From contig NZ_CP094527.1 in NCBI RefSeq assembly GCF_022811725.1, forward strand, positions 2,976,001 to 3,040,000: a DNA stretch of 64,000 nt, written 5' to 3'. A program made the position numbers and the translations under genes. The stretch's first letter is position 1, and every line of letters begins with the position of its first letter. The notes below the pieces were generated by a model, which saw nothing but the letters and a program-made list of their open reading frames with translations, was not told the DNA's origin and ran no database searches. Below, one piece after another: positions 45,138 through 54,810 of the stretch. The stretch comes from Mucilaginibacter sp. SMC90 (GTDB lineage: Bacteria > Bacteroidota > Bacteroidia > Sphingobacteriales > Sphingobacteriaceae).

Positions 45138-47948
45138 ATGCCAAAGTCTGCCATCCCGTATATTCTTAAATGTTTATCATGCTGTATGTTAGCGTCTATG
45201 GCTTCAGCGTCACTTTTTGCACAGGATTCGCCCAGGGCTTTTATTAATAATATCATCTTAAAGGCTGATACTTTTGCCAGGGGCAGGGCTGTTGAAAAAA
45301 TATACCTGCAAACAGATAAACCTAAGTATGAAGCTGGGGACACATTGTGGTTTAAAGGCTATTTGCTTGAAGAGCCTGATTTGCGCGCAGTTACCAAAAG
45401 TGGCGTTTTGTATGTTGAATTAGCCAATGACAGTAACCGTGTTATAAAACGCCTGATGCTGCCGCTTTTTGAAGGACTTGCATTCGGCAACATAGCGCTG
45501 GACAAGCGGGAGGTGCTGCAAGGCGGTTATTTTTTGCGGGCATATACTAATTGGATGCGCAATTTTGATGAGTCGTATATATTCAAAAAACATTTTTATA
45601 TAGGTAATGCCGTAAACAACGCCTGGCTTATAAACTACAAGGCGTTAGCAAAAAAAAGTATCGATAAAGAGAAGGTGCAGCTTAATTTACGTGTTACAAA
45701 ATTTGATACTTTCCCTGTTGGCGTTCGTGAAATGCAGTTGCGCTTAACAGATGGTAAGCGAACATTGCTTAAAAATAATGTCAATACAGATCTGGATGGA
45801 AATATCGATGCAAATTTTGATCTGCCCGAAAAAGCTAACGCCGCAAACTTATCGCTGATAATGCAGGACCTCCGCAAAGGAGAAGATAACCGCAGGTTGG
45901 TGATGCCGTTGATCCTTAACCGGCCTGATCATATCGATGTTCAGTTTATGCCCGAAGGCGGCGAGCTTGTTGCCGGCTTACCGGCGCAGGTTGCTTTTAA
46001 AGCCATAAATGAAGACGGCTTCGGAGTCAATATCTCGGGGAAGGTTTACAACAACAATCAACAGGAAGTTGCTGCATTTACTGGCGCACACAAAGGCATG
46101 GGCGTATTTAATTTACAGCCACAACCCGGCGAAGTGTACACTGCTAAAATTAAATTGCCTGATGGTTCATTTAAAACTTTCCCGTTACCTGCTGTCAAAA
46201 ACTCGGGCATCACGCTTGAGATCAATAATCCGTTAAACGCCGATTCGATAGCGGTGATGTTAAATGCAACGCCGGATATTATTGCTGCCGGTAATGTTTA
46301 TTACTTGTTAGCCCAGGTACGTGGTTTGGTTGCTTACGGTGCCTCGCTGCATTTTAAAAATGGCGGCGTTATTATGCGGGTTAGCAAAAAACTATTTCCG
46401 GGTGGTATTCTTCGCTTTTTATTGATTGGTACCGATAAAAAGTTACTTAATGAACGGAAAGTATTTATTGAGCATCATGATAATCTTAATATCAGTATTA
46501 AAACTAATAAACCAGTGTATGCTCAGCGTGACAGTATAGCAGTTGATATCGAGGTTAAAACTGCAGATGGCACTCCGGTACAGGGAAGCTTTTCAATGGC
46601 CGTGACAGATAACGCACAGGTGAAAACGGATAGCTTAACTCATAGCAATATAAGAAGCTACATGTTGCTTACGTCTGATTTAAAAGGAGCCATTGAGGAA
46701 CCGGGCTATTACGATGCTGCCGAAAAAGATGCCGCTAAATGGCAGCATTTAGATTACTTGCTTTTAACGCAGGGCTGGGTTGGATATGATTGGAAGGATA
46801 TGTGGTTACCTTTACCGCCAGCTAAATATAAAGCCGAAAAGCAATTTTTAGTAACCGGTCGTGTAACCAATATGTTTAATAAGCCGGTTGCAAACTCTGG
46901 CGTTACCTTGTATTCAAAAAAGCCCCTGATTGTTACAGATACCGTAACCAATAAGCAGGGTGAGTTTATGTTTAAAGATATTTTTCCGGGCGATACAGCG
47001 GTGTTTTTTGTGCAGGCCAGGAATAAAAAAGGCAAAAGCTTTAACGTAGGTATTGAGATGGATGAATTTAAGCCACCCGTATTTGCCGCTGTAAATGACA
47101 GAACAATACCCTGGTTCCTGAACATTGACACCAGCAACATGATAAAGGTGAAAAAACAGGTAAGCTTAAAAGATGCGATGGCTAAAATTACCGGCGGTAA
47201 TATATTAAAAGAGGTGGTAATAAAAGATAAACGCATCATTAAGGACTCCAAAAATTTGAACGGCCCGGGCGAAGCAGATTTGATCATTGACGAGGAAATG
47301 CTTCAGAAGACAGGCCGGACCTCGCTTGGCGACCTTATTACTAAAAATGTAAAAGGCTTTAATTCTTTTACTGATAAAACCGGCTTCACTTACTACAGGT
47401 TAAATACCATGGTATTGCATTTGATCATTGACGGTATGGATGTAGATTTTTTCAAGCCGGAAGGTATTTCTCCTTATCAGTATTTCAGGGAGTTTTTTGA
47501 CTACTGTGATGCGGAAGAAATAAAAGGTATCGAGGTTATGAAAATGCCAAGAAATACTTCCAGTTATACTCGCCGATACGTTCAAAACCCGATGGCGAAG
47601 CCTGATGAAAATGCTTTTATTGAAATAACCACACGTAGCGGCCACGGGCCTTTTGTGAAAAAAACAGTAGGGACTTATGTGTTCCGCCCGATGTCTTTTT
47701 CTTTGCCTTTAACGTTTTATACTCCTAAATATAAACCAGGCTCTGCGCCCGACATGACCGATATCCGTTCTACGATATATTGGGGCCCGCATATAATTAC
47801 TGATAAAAGTGGTAAGGCAAGGGTTAGCTTTTACGCTGCAGATAACCCCGGACACTATGATTATGTAGTTGAAGGAACCGATTTGGAAGGTAGTTTTGGG
47901 GTTAAAAGGGGCAGCATAACAGTTAAGAAAAGCAATCTTAATCAGTGA
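45138..47948 (+). CDS. Exported MG2/receptor-plug-domain protein
   Basis: 936-residue envelope protein. Seen: a signal peptide (about 1-30, SASLFAQ), a macroglobulin MG2-like domain beginning EKIYLQTDKPKYEAGDTLWF, further beta-sandwich modules (for example KTNKPVYAQRDSIAVDIEVK), a carboxypeptidase-regulatory-like module (VTGRVTNMFNKPVANSGVTL), and a plug-like segment near residues 715-840 (RTSLGDLITKNVKGFNSFTD, HLIIDGMDVDFF, IEVMKMPRN). The C-terminus closes with a last beta-sandwich (ITDKSGKARVSFYAADNPGHYD). It has no beta-barrel, so it is not a transporter; it may be a large periplasmic or surface adhesin/protease-inhibitor-like protein. Function not established. Confidence 0.85.
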   Translation: MPKSAIPYILKCLSCCMLASMASASLFAQDSPRAFINNIILKADTFARGRAVEKIYLQTDKPKYEAGDTLWFKGYLLEEPDLRAVTKSGVLYVELANDSNRVIKRLMLPLFEGLAFGNIALDKREVLQGGYFLRAYTNWMRNFDESYIFKKHFYIGNAVNNAWLINYKALAKKSIDKEKVQLNLRVTKFDTFPVGVREMQLRLTDGKRTLLKNNVNTDLDGNIDANFDLPEKANAANLSLIMQDLRKGEDNRRLVMPLILNRPDHIDVQFMPEGGELVAGLPAQVAFKAINEDGFGVNISGKVYNNNQQEVAAFTGAHKGMGVFNLQPQPGEVYTAKIKLPDGSFKTFPLPAVKNSGITLEINNPLNADSIAVMLNATPDIIAAGNVYYLLAQVRGLVAYGASLHFKNGGVIMRVSKKLFPGGILRFLLIGTDKKLLNERKVFIEHHDNLNISIKTNKPVYAQRDSIAVDIEVKTADGTPVQGSFSMAVTDNAQVKTDSLTHSNIRSYMLLTSDLKGAIEEPGYYDAAEKDAAKWQHLDYLLLTQGWVGYDWKDMWLPLPPAKYKAEKQFLVTGRVTNMFNKPVANSGVTLYSKKPLIVTDTVTNKQGEFMFKDIFPGDTAVFFVQARNKKGKSFNVGIEMDEFKPPVFAAVNDRTIPWFLNIDTSNMIKVKKQVSLKDAMAKITGGNILKEVVIKDKRIIKDSKNLNGPGEADLIIDEEMLQKTGRTSLGDLITKNVKGFNSFTDKTGFTYYRLNTMVLHLIIDGMDVDFFKPEGISPYQYFREFFDYCDAEEIKGIEVMKMPRNTSSYTRRYVQNPMAKPDENAFIEITTRSGHGPFVKKTVGTYVFRPMSFSLPLTFYTPKYKPGSAPDMTDIRSTIYWGPHIITDKSGKARVSFYAADNPGHYDYVVEGTDLEGSFGVKRGSITVKKSNLNQ

Positions 47949-48119
47949 TAGCCAGATAACAGTTTTTTGTACGGTGGTATTAATCAGGTGTTTATTACAA
48001 TCGATTGCAATAATGTTTTACAGTTAATGCTTTTTTAATGTTTTATTAAGTTGTATCGGTTTATTTGTGCTATCAATTAACGACAAATACGGGTATAGAC
48101 CATCCCGTTACATAAACCT

Positions 48120-50261
48120 ATGAACACAAAAAAAGTTGGGTTGATACTCGCAGCGTTATCCCTTGTTTTTGCCACAACACTTTGCAGCGGGCAATCTGGC
48201 AACAATTCGCAATTAGATCACTATAATGTTGAGTGGGATACGCCCGGCCCAACATCGGCACAGTCCATGCCTTTGGGAAACGGAGATATTGGCCTTAATG
48301 CATGGTTCGGGAAAAACGGCGATCTTGTTTTTTACATCAGCAAAACAGATGCCTGGGGTGGCGAGCTTGATGCCGAAAAGGACGACTGGATGAAGCAGGG
48401 CGGGGTTTTGATGAAACTGGGAGCGGTAAGGGTATCTATAAATCCTGGTCCATTAAAAAACGAAGCTAAGTTTAAACAGATCTTAAAGCTGCGCAACGGC
48501 GAGATCTGGGCTCAGGCTGGCGAAGGAAAATCATCGGTTCAGTACCGTGTTTGGGTTGATGCTAATCACCCGGTTATCAGGGTTGAAACTAAAAGCACAA
48601 CAGCAGCTATTGTTAATGTAAAACTGGAAAACTGGCGCGCCGGTAAAACTGATACAGTGCTAAATGAGCAAAAGAACCGAATAGCCTGGTATCATCACAA
48701 TTCGCCAACAACCGATCCGCATTTGACAAACCTCACTTTTGGTGCAATAATTAAAGGGAGTGGTTTATCCAATCAGGATGATGTAACTTTAAAATCGGGT
48801 AAAGTAACGTCGCAGGTAATCTCTGTTTATCCATTAACAGATGTTGCAGGTAGCGGCAGTCAATGGCTTGATAAGTTGACGCAAAATGTCAAAGCTATTG
48901 ATCTTTTAAGCCTGGAACAAACCCGCTTAGCGCATCAAAAATGGTGGCAGCAGTTCTGGAACAGGAGCAGCGTATTTGTTACCGGCGATGACCTCGCCGA
49001 AAAAGTTACACAGGGATATATCTTGCAGCGTTTTGTAACCGCCTGCGCCGGCAGGGGAGCTTACCCTATCAAATTCAACGGTTCCATTTTTGCGGTAGAT
49101 AATCCGGCAAAAAATGCCAATGCAGACTTTCGCGCCTGGGGAGGACAATACTGGTTTCAGAATACACGGGCAATGTACTGGCCACGCCTTATGGCCGGCG
49201 ATTTTGATATGATGCTGCCGCTGTTCAGGATGTATGCTAATATTTTACCCGCCAATGCTAAACAGGTTAATGAGTTTTACAAACACGGTGGCGCTTACTT
49301 TGCCGAAACAGCACCTTTTTGGGGTGGCTTAAGTTACATGGGGCCCGAGGTAAAGGCCAATTACACTAATCATTATTTTACCCCGGTATTGGAATTAAGC
49401 ATGATGATGCTTGATTACTATGACTATACAGGTAATATTGATTTCGCGAAAAAGACATTGCTGCCTGTTGCTTCTGCGGGTTTGCAGTTTTTTGATGAAC
49501 ATTTTAAGCGGGACAGTACAGGTAAACTTCTGCTCGATCCGGATAATTCGATAGAGATGTTTTGGAAAGTGCACGATCCTGCACCTGATATTGCCGGGCT
49601 GCACGCTGTACTAAGCAGGATGATCGGGTTGCCCTCAACAGTTGTAGATGAACACACCCGGCAACACTGGCAGAAACTTTATAGCGAATTGCCTCTGTTG
49701 CCAACGGCATACCACGAGGGTAAAACTGTACTGCTGCCTTACGCCGGTCCGCAAATTGCCCAATCATTTAATAGCGAAAATCCAGAACTGTATGCTGTAT
49801 ATCCTTTCAGGCTTTATGGTTTAGGCAAGCCAGGTTTGGATGTAGCTGTCAATACCTTTAACGCCCGTAAGCAGCGCGCCAAAGGCTGCTGGGTACAGGA
49901 CCCCATACAGGCGGCTATGATTGGTGATGCCGAAGCGGCGAAAGATTATACCAGTTTTGCCCTTACCCGCAAAGATCCGGGCCTGAAGTTTCCCGCATTT
50001 TGGGATAAGGGAAACGACTATATGCCCGACGAGGATAATGGGGGCAATGGTGAAAACGGTCTGCAGCTCATGTTAATGCAAACCGATGGAAAAAAAATCA
50101 TGTTGCTACCTGCATGGCCCGTTGGCTGGAATGCCAGTTTTAAACTGAATGCCCCTTATAAAACCACTGTTGAGGGTAAAGTAGTTGATGGGAAACTAAC
50201 CGACCTGAAAGTTACACCGGCCAATCGCCTGGCTGATGTTATCGACATGAGTAAAAAGTAA
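48120..50261 (+). CDS. DUF5703-domain glycoside hydrolase-like protein (GH95-like)
   Basis: Exported 713-residue protein. Seen: signal peptide (about 1-24), an N-terminal beta-sandwich with VEWDTPGPTSAQSMPLGNGD and IGLNAWFGKNGDLVFYISKT (the GH95/DUF5703 opening), an (alpha/alpha)6 toroid with LQRFVTACAGRGAYPIKFNG, RAWGGQYWFQNTRAMYWPRL, and a C-terminal beta domain. The toroid with its acidic residues resembles GH95 fucosidases/galactosidases, but the DUF5703 family has no assigned substrate that I can state. It is followed 5 bases later by the esterase gene, so it is co-transcribed. Confidence 0.87.
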   Translation: MNTKKVGLILAALSLVFATTLCSGQSGNNSQLDHYNVEWDTPGPTSAQSMPLGNGDIGLNAWFGKNGDLVFYISKTDAWGGELDAEKDDWMKQGGVLMKLGAVRVSINPGPLKNEAKFKQILKLRNGEIWAQAGEGKSSVQYRVWVDANHPVIRVETKSTTAAIVNVKLENWRAGKTDTVLNEQKNRIAWYHHNSPTTDPHLTNLTFGAIIKGSGLSNQDDVTLKSGKVTSQVISVYPLTDVAGSGSQWLDKLTQNVKAIDLLSLEQTRLAHQKWWQQFWNRSSVFVTGDDLAEKVTQGYILQRFVTACAGRGAYPIKFNGSIFAVDNPAKNANADFRAWGGQYWFQNTRAMYWPRLMAGDFDMMLPLFRMYANILPANAKQVNEFYKHGGAYFAETAPFWGGLSYMGPEVKANYTNHYFTPVLELSMMMLDYYDYTGNIDFAKKTLLPVASAGLQFFDEHFKRDSTGKLLLDPDNSIEMFWKVHDPAPDIAGLHAVLSRMIGLPSTVVDEHTRQHWQKLYSELPLLPTAYHEGKTVLLPYAGPQIAQSFNSENPELYAVYPFRLYGLGKPGLDVAVNTFNARKQRAKGCWVQDPIQAAMIGDAEAAKDYTSFALTRKDPGLKFPAFWDKGNDYMPDEDNGGNGENGLQLMLMQTDGKKIMLLPAWPVGWNASFKLNAPYKTTVEGKVVDGKLTDLKVTPANRLADVIDMSKK

Positions 50262-50266
50262 TAACC

Positions 50267-51661
50267 ATGAAAAAGATCCTAAATATATTGATAGCGTTTT
50301 GTTTGATAAATACCGCGAACGCGATAACCAGGGTAACCTGCATAGGAGCAAGTATTACTTACGGTGCTACGCTGCCCAACCCGGCCATGCAATCGTACCC
50401 GGCACAGCTGCAGAAACTTTTGGGTAAAAACTATTCGGTGGGCAATTTTGGGGTGAGCAGCGCTACTCTTTTGCGCAAAGGTGATCTTTCATACTGGAAT
50501 ACCAAAGCGTATCAGCAGGCGCTGCAAAGCAAACCTGACGTGGTATTTATTGATCTGGGAGGTAACGATGCCAAACTTATAAACAGGGTACATCTTGACG
50601 GGTACGAAAAAGATTATCACGACCTCATTCAATCTTTTGCTCAATTACCCTCGCATCCACGCATTGTGTTATTGTTGCCAATCCCCTCATTTCAAGCGGA
50701 TACTAACCAGATCTATGATAAAGTGATTGTTAATAGTATCATCCCAAAACTAAGGAATGTGGCCTATAACGAGCACCTGGAAGTAATTGATATGCACTCC
50801 ATGTTTGTTAACCATGAAAGCTGGATGCCTGATAAGATCCATCCCAACATTGAAGGGGCAGCTATAACGGCCAAAAGATTGTATGACGTTGTTGTACAGC
50901 CGCGTGATAATACTTTCGATGTTTTTAGCCGTATAAACCAGCAATTTAAAGAAACTAATTTTTACGGATACCCCTGTGCCGAATTTACTTTTGACAACCG
51001 CGATTGCAAAGTGGTAAAACCAAAATGGACAGCCAAAGGCCATCCCTGGGTATGGCGTGCGCGTTTTTGGGGGCATGAACCTCAAACAGATATAGCGCTT
51101 TTGGAGCGCGGTTTCCATATAGTTTATTGCGATGTAGCTGAGTTGTTGGGCAACAATGAAGCAATTGATTACTGGAATGATTTCTATAAAAAGCTCACTA
51201 ATGCAGGCTTGGGTAAAAAAGCAGTGCTCGAGGGTATGAGCAGGGGAGGTATTTATATGTACAATTGGGCTGCTGCCAATCCCGGCAAAGTGGCCTGTAC
51301 CTATGCGGATAATGCTTTGCTTGATTTGAAATACTGGCCCGATTCAGCTATTTTGAAAATCGATTTCAATTTAACTTCTGCAGGTCAAATTGGTTCATTG
51401 AAAGTAAGCCCTATTGATAAGGTGCCACAAATTGCAAAAGGCAAGTTCCCTATGCTGCACCTTTCTGCAGATGACGATGAGGCCGTTGATCCTTCAAAAA
51501 ATACCCTGTTGTTTGAGCAAAAGGTTAAGGCGCTTGGAGGTTCAATTACCGTAATTCATAAACCCGGCTTTAAACATCACCCGCATAGTTTACCTAATCC
51601 GGCTCCAATAGTTGAGTTTATTTTGAATGCCACAGGTTACGAAATCCCAACTCCTGATTAA
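50267..51661 (+). CDS. Fused SGNH/GDSL esterase and alpha/beta hydrolase
   Basis: Exported 464-residue two-domain hydrolase. Seen: a signal peptide (1-19); an SGNH domain (about 20-210) with nucleophile Ser29 in IGASITYG, DLGGNDAK and the catalytic Asp/His pair PDKIHPNIEG; then an alpha/beta-hydrolase-like domain (about 225-464) with nucleophile Ser325 in GMSRGGIY and a C-terminal histidine in HHPHSLPNPAP. Two independent serine centres suggest removal of two acyl groups, for example acetyl decorations on a glycan. The alternative is that one half is a binding domain. Co-transcribed with the DUF5703 gene upstream (5-base gap). Confidence 0.87.
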   Translation: MKKILNILIAFCLINTANAITRVTCIGASITYGATLPNPAMQSYPAQLQKLLGKNYSVGNFGVSSATLLRKGDLSYWNTKAYQQALQSKPDVVFIDLGGNDAKLINRVHLDGYEKDYHDLIQSFAQLPSHPRIVLLLPIPSFQADTNQIYDKVIVNSIIPKLRNVAYNEHLEVIDMHSMFVNHESWMPDKIHPNIEGAAITAKRLYDVVVQPRDNTFDVFSRINQQFKETNFYGYPCAEFTFDNRDCKVVKPKWTAKGHPWVWRARFWGHEPQTDIALLERGFHIVYCDVAELLGNNEAIDYWNDFYKKLTNAGLGKKAVLEGMSRGGIYMYNWAAANPGKVACTYADNALLDLKYWPDSAILKIDFNLTSAGQIGSLKVSPIDKVPQIAKGKFPMLHLSADDDEAVDPSKNTLLFEQKVKALGGSITVIHKPGFKHHPHSLPNPAPIVEFILNATGYEIPTPD

Positions 51662-51731
51662 TGTTAAATTCTATTGTACACTAAGTATAAGTTAACTAAC
51701 TTATTGAAGCTTAAATAGCTTGTTGTATCGC

Positions 51732-51753
51732 AGGATTATAATGTTATAATCCT
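51732..51753. promoter_or_regulatory. Perfect 22-base palindrome upstream of the Kelch-SARP regulator
   Basis: AGGATTATAA-TG-TTATAATCCT, 10-base arms, 125 bases before the ATG of the regulator gene and 71 bases after the esterase stop. Placed as an operator; AAGCTTAAATAGCTT (a shorter inverted repeat) lies about 20 bases upstream. Confidence 0.5.
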
Positions 51754-51877
51754 TGAAACTAAGCTGTATTTATTGTAATTTTAGCCAATCGAGCCAATTA
51801 AAAAGCACTTGATTTGGGCCTAAATTATAAATACCGGGCGGTACATGGGTTGTAGTGCTTAAGGTGTACTTATCAAC

Positions 51878-54445
51878 ATGAGATTTTTTTTACCGGGGAT
51901 AATTATTACTGTTTTATTGAATTTTCTGTTCATGTCGCCTGCTTGTGCACAATCGTACGGGCTGGGGTTCTATAGTCATGAGGTTGTACAGGATAAACGC
52001 ACCGGGTTGGATCTTGCCCTGAAGAACCTTTCACCAAAAGATAAATTTGAGGTTTCATTCGATCTTTCTTTTATACCTAACAGGGTTATTTACTTCGGTT
52101 ATATTTTACGGTTGATAGGTGATGATAACCAAAATGTGGACCTGGTGTACGACAACCAGGCTAATACCAAACATTTTAAGATCATTATTGGCGAACGCTT
52201 ATCGAAAATATCATTCAATATTGACGACAAGCTGCTTTTTGAACGCTGGAACAATTTAAAGATCCAGATAGATTATAAAAACGACAAGATCACCGTTGTT
52301 TCGGGTAACCAGTCTCTGAGCGAAACGGGGACCCATTTAAAAGCAAGTTCAAACTATAAGCTGCTTTTTGGTGCCAATGCCTATAAACAATTTCAAACTA
52401 CCGACTTGCCCCCGTTTAAATTACGTGATGTACAGGTATCACAAAATGCCGTGCAAATAGCAAACTGGCCGCTTAACGAGTGGCAGGGCACCGTGGCCAA
52501 CGAAACGGAAAATAGAAACAATGGCTCGGTGAATAACCCGCTTTGGATCAAGGCCCGTCACCGCAACTGGCAGCTGGAAAAGGAATTTACCGTACCGGGA
52601 GATGCCAGTTTAGCCTTCGATGCCGCAAACGAGGACGTATTTGTTATCACTGCCGATTCATTGATCACCTACTCGATCAATAAAACGCCTCAATTAAAAA
52701 GCAAAGCATATAATTCCGGTAAACAGATGATGGTCCCCGGCGATCAGGCTTTGTATGCCAATAATAAGCTCTATTACCTGTTTATGGATCAAACTGCTGT
52801 TGGTACGTTTGATTTTGTAACTGGTAAGTGGGACAAAGGCTACAGCAACATTGCAACCAATAACGGGCACCTTAATAAATTTTTCAGTAAAACAGATACC
52901 GCTATTTATACCATAGGGGGCTATGGTCAGTTGGTTTATAAAGATAGTGTTCGGCGTTTTAGTCTTGATACCAAACAATGGGAAACGGTAAAATCTAAAG
53001 GAGATACTTTTACTCCGCGTTACCTTGCCGGCCTGGGAGCCAATGCCACCGGCGATACGGTTTATGTAGTTGGTGGTTATGGCAGTGCATCGGGCCAGCA
53101 AATTGTGAACCCGCGCAACCTGTATGACATGGTGCGTTATACGGTTAAAGATAAATCCTTTAAAAAGCTTTTTAATATTGATGTTAAGAACGAAGATTTT
53201 GTTTTTGCAAACTCCCTCGTTATCAATTCAAAAGATAAAAGTTACTATGGCCTCATCTTCCCTCAGCATAAATTCAATTCTAATTTGCAGCTTATAAAAG
53301 GATCATTGGATAAGCCGGCTTATGAAATGGTAGGGGATACCATCCCATTCCGCTTTCATGATGTAAACGCTTATGCCGACCTGTATTATTTGCCGCACAG
53401 TGCTAAGTTTTTGTCGGTGACGTTGTTTAAGGAAAATGATCACACCCGGGTTAAGGTGTATTCGATGCTTAGCCCGCCCGAGCCAATTACTACTGATATG
53501 CTATCGGAGAGCAATATGGGATACCTGCTTTGGGCTGGCGGTGCTTGTGTATTATTTTTAGGGATAGGTGCATTTATTGTTATCAGCCGCAGTAAAAAGG
53601 CCGCTTCACAACCTTTGCCAGAAACTCAAAAAAATATTCCTGAAATAGCATTGCCGGTTATCGAAACGCAGGATTTAACAGTACCCGGGATCAAAGAAGA
53701 AGGTGAAAGCCGCTTACACGTTAATAAGAACGCCATATTTTTATTTGGCGACCTGCAATTGTTTACTCCAGATGGCAATGAAATAACCAAGTATTTTACG
53801 CCATTATTAAAAGAGTTGTTTTTGGTGATCCTGATGTATTCGGTGAAACTTGATAGGGGGGTGAGTTCCGAAAAACTGAACGAGATACTTTGGTTTGATA
53901 AATCGGAAAAAAGTGCGCGGAATAACCGGTCGGTTAATATTGCTAAACTAAAAACCCTGCTGGATAAAATGGGACACTGCCATTTATCTAAAGATACCGG
54001 CTACTGGAAAATCGAGGTGGATTATAACGAGATCCAGGTTGATTATCATAATTACCTCAACATCGTATCCAACAAGAGCAAGCTCAACAAACAGAAGATC
54101 ATCCAGCTTACCCATATTACTCAGCGTGGCAATTTTCTGTCGAATATTGAGTACGAATGGCTCGATGCGTTTAAGTCGGAAGTATCCAATGAGATTACCG
54201 ACTCATACATTCAGTTTGCTAATTCTATAAAAGTTACCGACGATCCGGAGTTTTTGATCAAACTGGCCAACGATATTTTCTACTTTGATCCGGTAAATGA
54301 AGAAGCCATGATCCTGAAGTGCAAGGCACTGGCACACATCGGTAAGCACTCATTGGCAAAAAACACGTTCGAAAATTTCAACAAGGAATATAAAGCAATT
54401 TACGGCGAAGCTTTTGAACGCGATTTTCATTCAATTCTTGAATAA
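51878..54445 (+). CDS. Membrane-spanning regulator: Kelch/LamG sensor with cytoplasmic SARP-like DNA-binding and BTAD region
   Basis: 855-residue putative one-component signal transducer. Seen: signal peptide (1-25), a concanavalin/LamG-like region (about 35-215), repeats with the Kelch feel (GGYGQLVYKDSVRRFSLDTK, VYVVGGYGSASGQQIVNPRN) at about 240-500, one membrane helix at about 547-570 (LLWAGGACVLFLGIGAFIVI), and a cytoplasmic part after residue 615. That part has a winged-helix-like segment (TPLLKELFLVILMYSVKLDR, SVNIAKLKTLLDKMG) and a TPR/BTAD-like stretch (RGNFLSNIEYEWLDAFKSEV; DPVNEEAMILKCKALAHIGK) as in Streptomyces-type SARP activators. No kinase or receiver domain. Automatic annotation is likely to call it galactose oxidase. 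Glycan sensing by the Kelch part and control of the neighbouring hydrolases is inference. Confidence 0.8.
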   Translation: MRFFLPGIIITVLLNFLFMSPACAQSYGLGFYSHEVVQDKRTGLDLALKNLSPKDKFEVSFDLSFIPNRVIYFGYILRLIGDDNQNVDLVYDNQANTKHFKIIIGERLSKISFNIDDKLLFERWNNLKIQIDYKNDKITVVSGNQSLSETGTHLKASSNYKLLFGANAYKQFQTTDLPPFKLRDVQVSQNAVQIANWPLNEWQGTVANETENRNNGSVNNPLWIKARHRNWQLEKEFTVPGDASLAFDAANEDVFVITADSLITYSINKTPQLKSKAYNSGKQMMVPGDQALYANNKLYYLFMDQTAVGTFDFVTGKWDKGYSNIATNNGHLNKFFSKTDTAIYTIGGYGQLVYKDSVRRFSLDTKQWETVKSKGDTFTPRYLAGLGANATGDTVYVVGGYGSASGQQIVNPRNLYDMVRYTVKDKSFKKLFNIDVKNEDFVFANSLVINSKDKSYYGLIFPQHKFNSNLQLIKGSLDKPAYEMVGDTIPFRFHDVNAYADLYYLPHSAKFLSVTLFKENDHTRVKVYSMLSPPEPITTDMLSESNMGYLLWAGGACVLFLGIGAFIVISRSKKAASQPLPETQKNIPEIALPVIETQDLTVPGIKEEGESRLHVNKNAIFLFGDLQLFTPDGNEITKYFTPLLKELFLVILMYSVKLDRGVSSEKLNEILWFDKSEKSARNNRSVNIAKLKTLLDKMGHCHLSKDTGYWKIEVDYNEIQVDYHNYLNIVSNKSKLNKQKIIQLTHITQRGNFLSNIEYEWLDAFKSEVSNEITDSYIQFANSIKVTDDPEFLIKLANDIFYFDPVNEEAMILKCKALAHIGKHSLAKNTFENFNKEYKAIYGEAFERDFHSILE

Positions 54446-54551
54446 AATCTGTTACAATTGATATTTATTGGATTAATTAATCAAATTTTAATGATTAATT
54501 AAGTTGTATGAGCAATTTTGAGGCTATTACCAGTTAATCAATTTTAATAAA

Positions 54552-54701
54552 CACGAGGCACCTACGGAGCCTAAGTCCGGATTGTTTTTGCTATAAACAC
54601 GAAACTCCCATGGAGTTAAAAAAGACGAGCTCTAACTCCGTAGGAGTTCCGTGTTTATAGATAATGTTAAAGGGACGTTAAGGCTCCGTAGGTGCCTCGT
54701 G
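54552..54701. repeat. Nested inverted repeat, family C
   Basis: Outer arms CACGAGGCACCTACGGAGCC... (54552-54572) and their exact complement (54681-54701) enclose a second pair (54591-54618 with 54633-54660, 28 bases, three mismatches) containing ACTCC.TAGGAGT-type motifs. It fills most of the 365-base gap between the regulator and the GH92 gene; no coding frame is seen. Confidence 0.85.
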
Positions 54702-54810
54702 ACGACAACATTGAAAGCGATTTTTCTGAGGTTATAACCAATTAATAAGTCTGTCGCTTGTATTTTTACAGAGTCAGCATAAAATATTACTAAGAAATAA
54801 ATTATTACCC

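Noticed and set aside
46754..47287. 177-codon minus-strand frame
   Set aside because: Antisense to the MG2/plug gene; no signal or domain.
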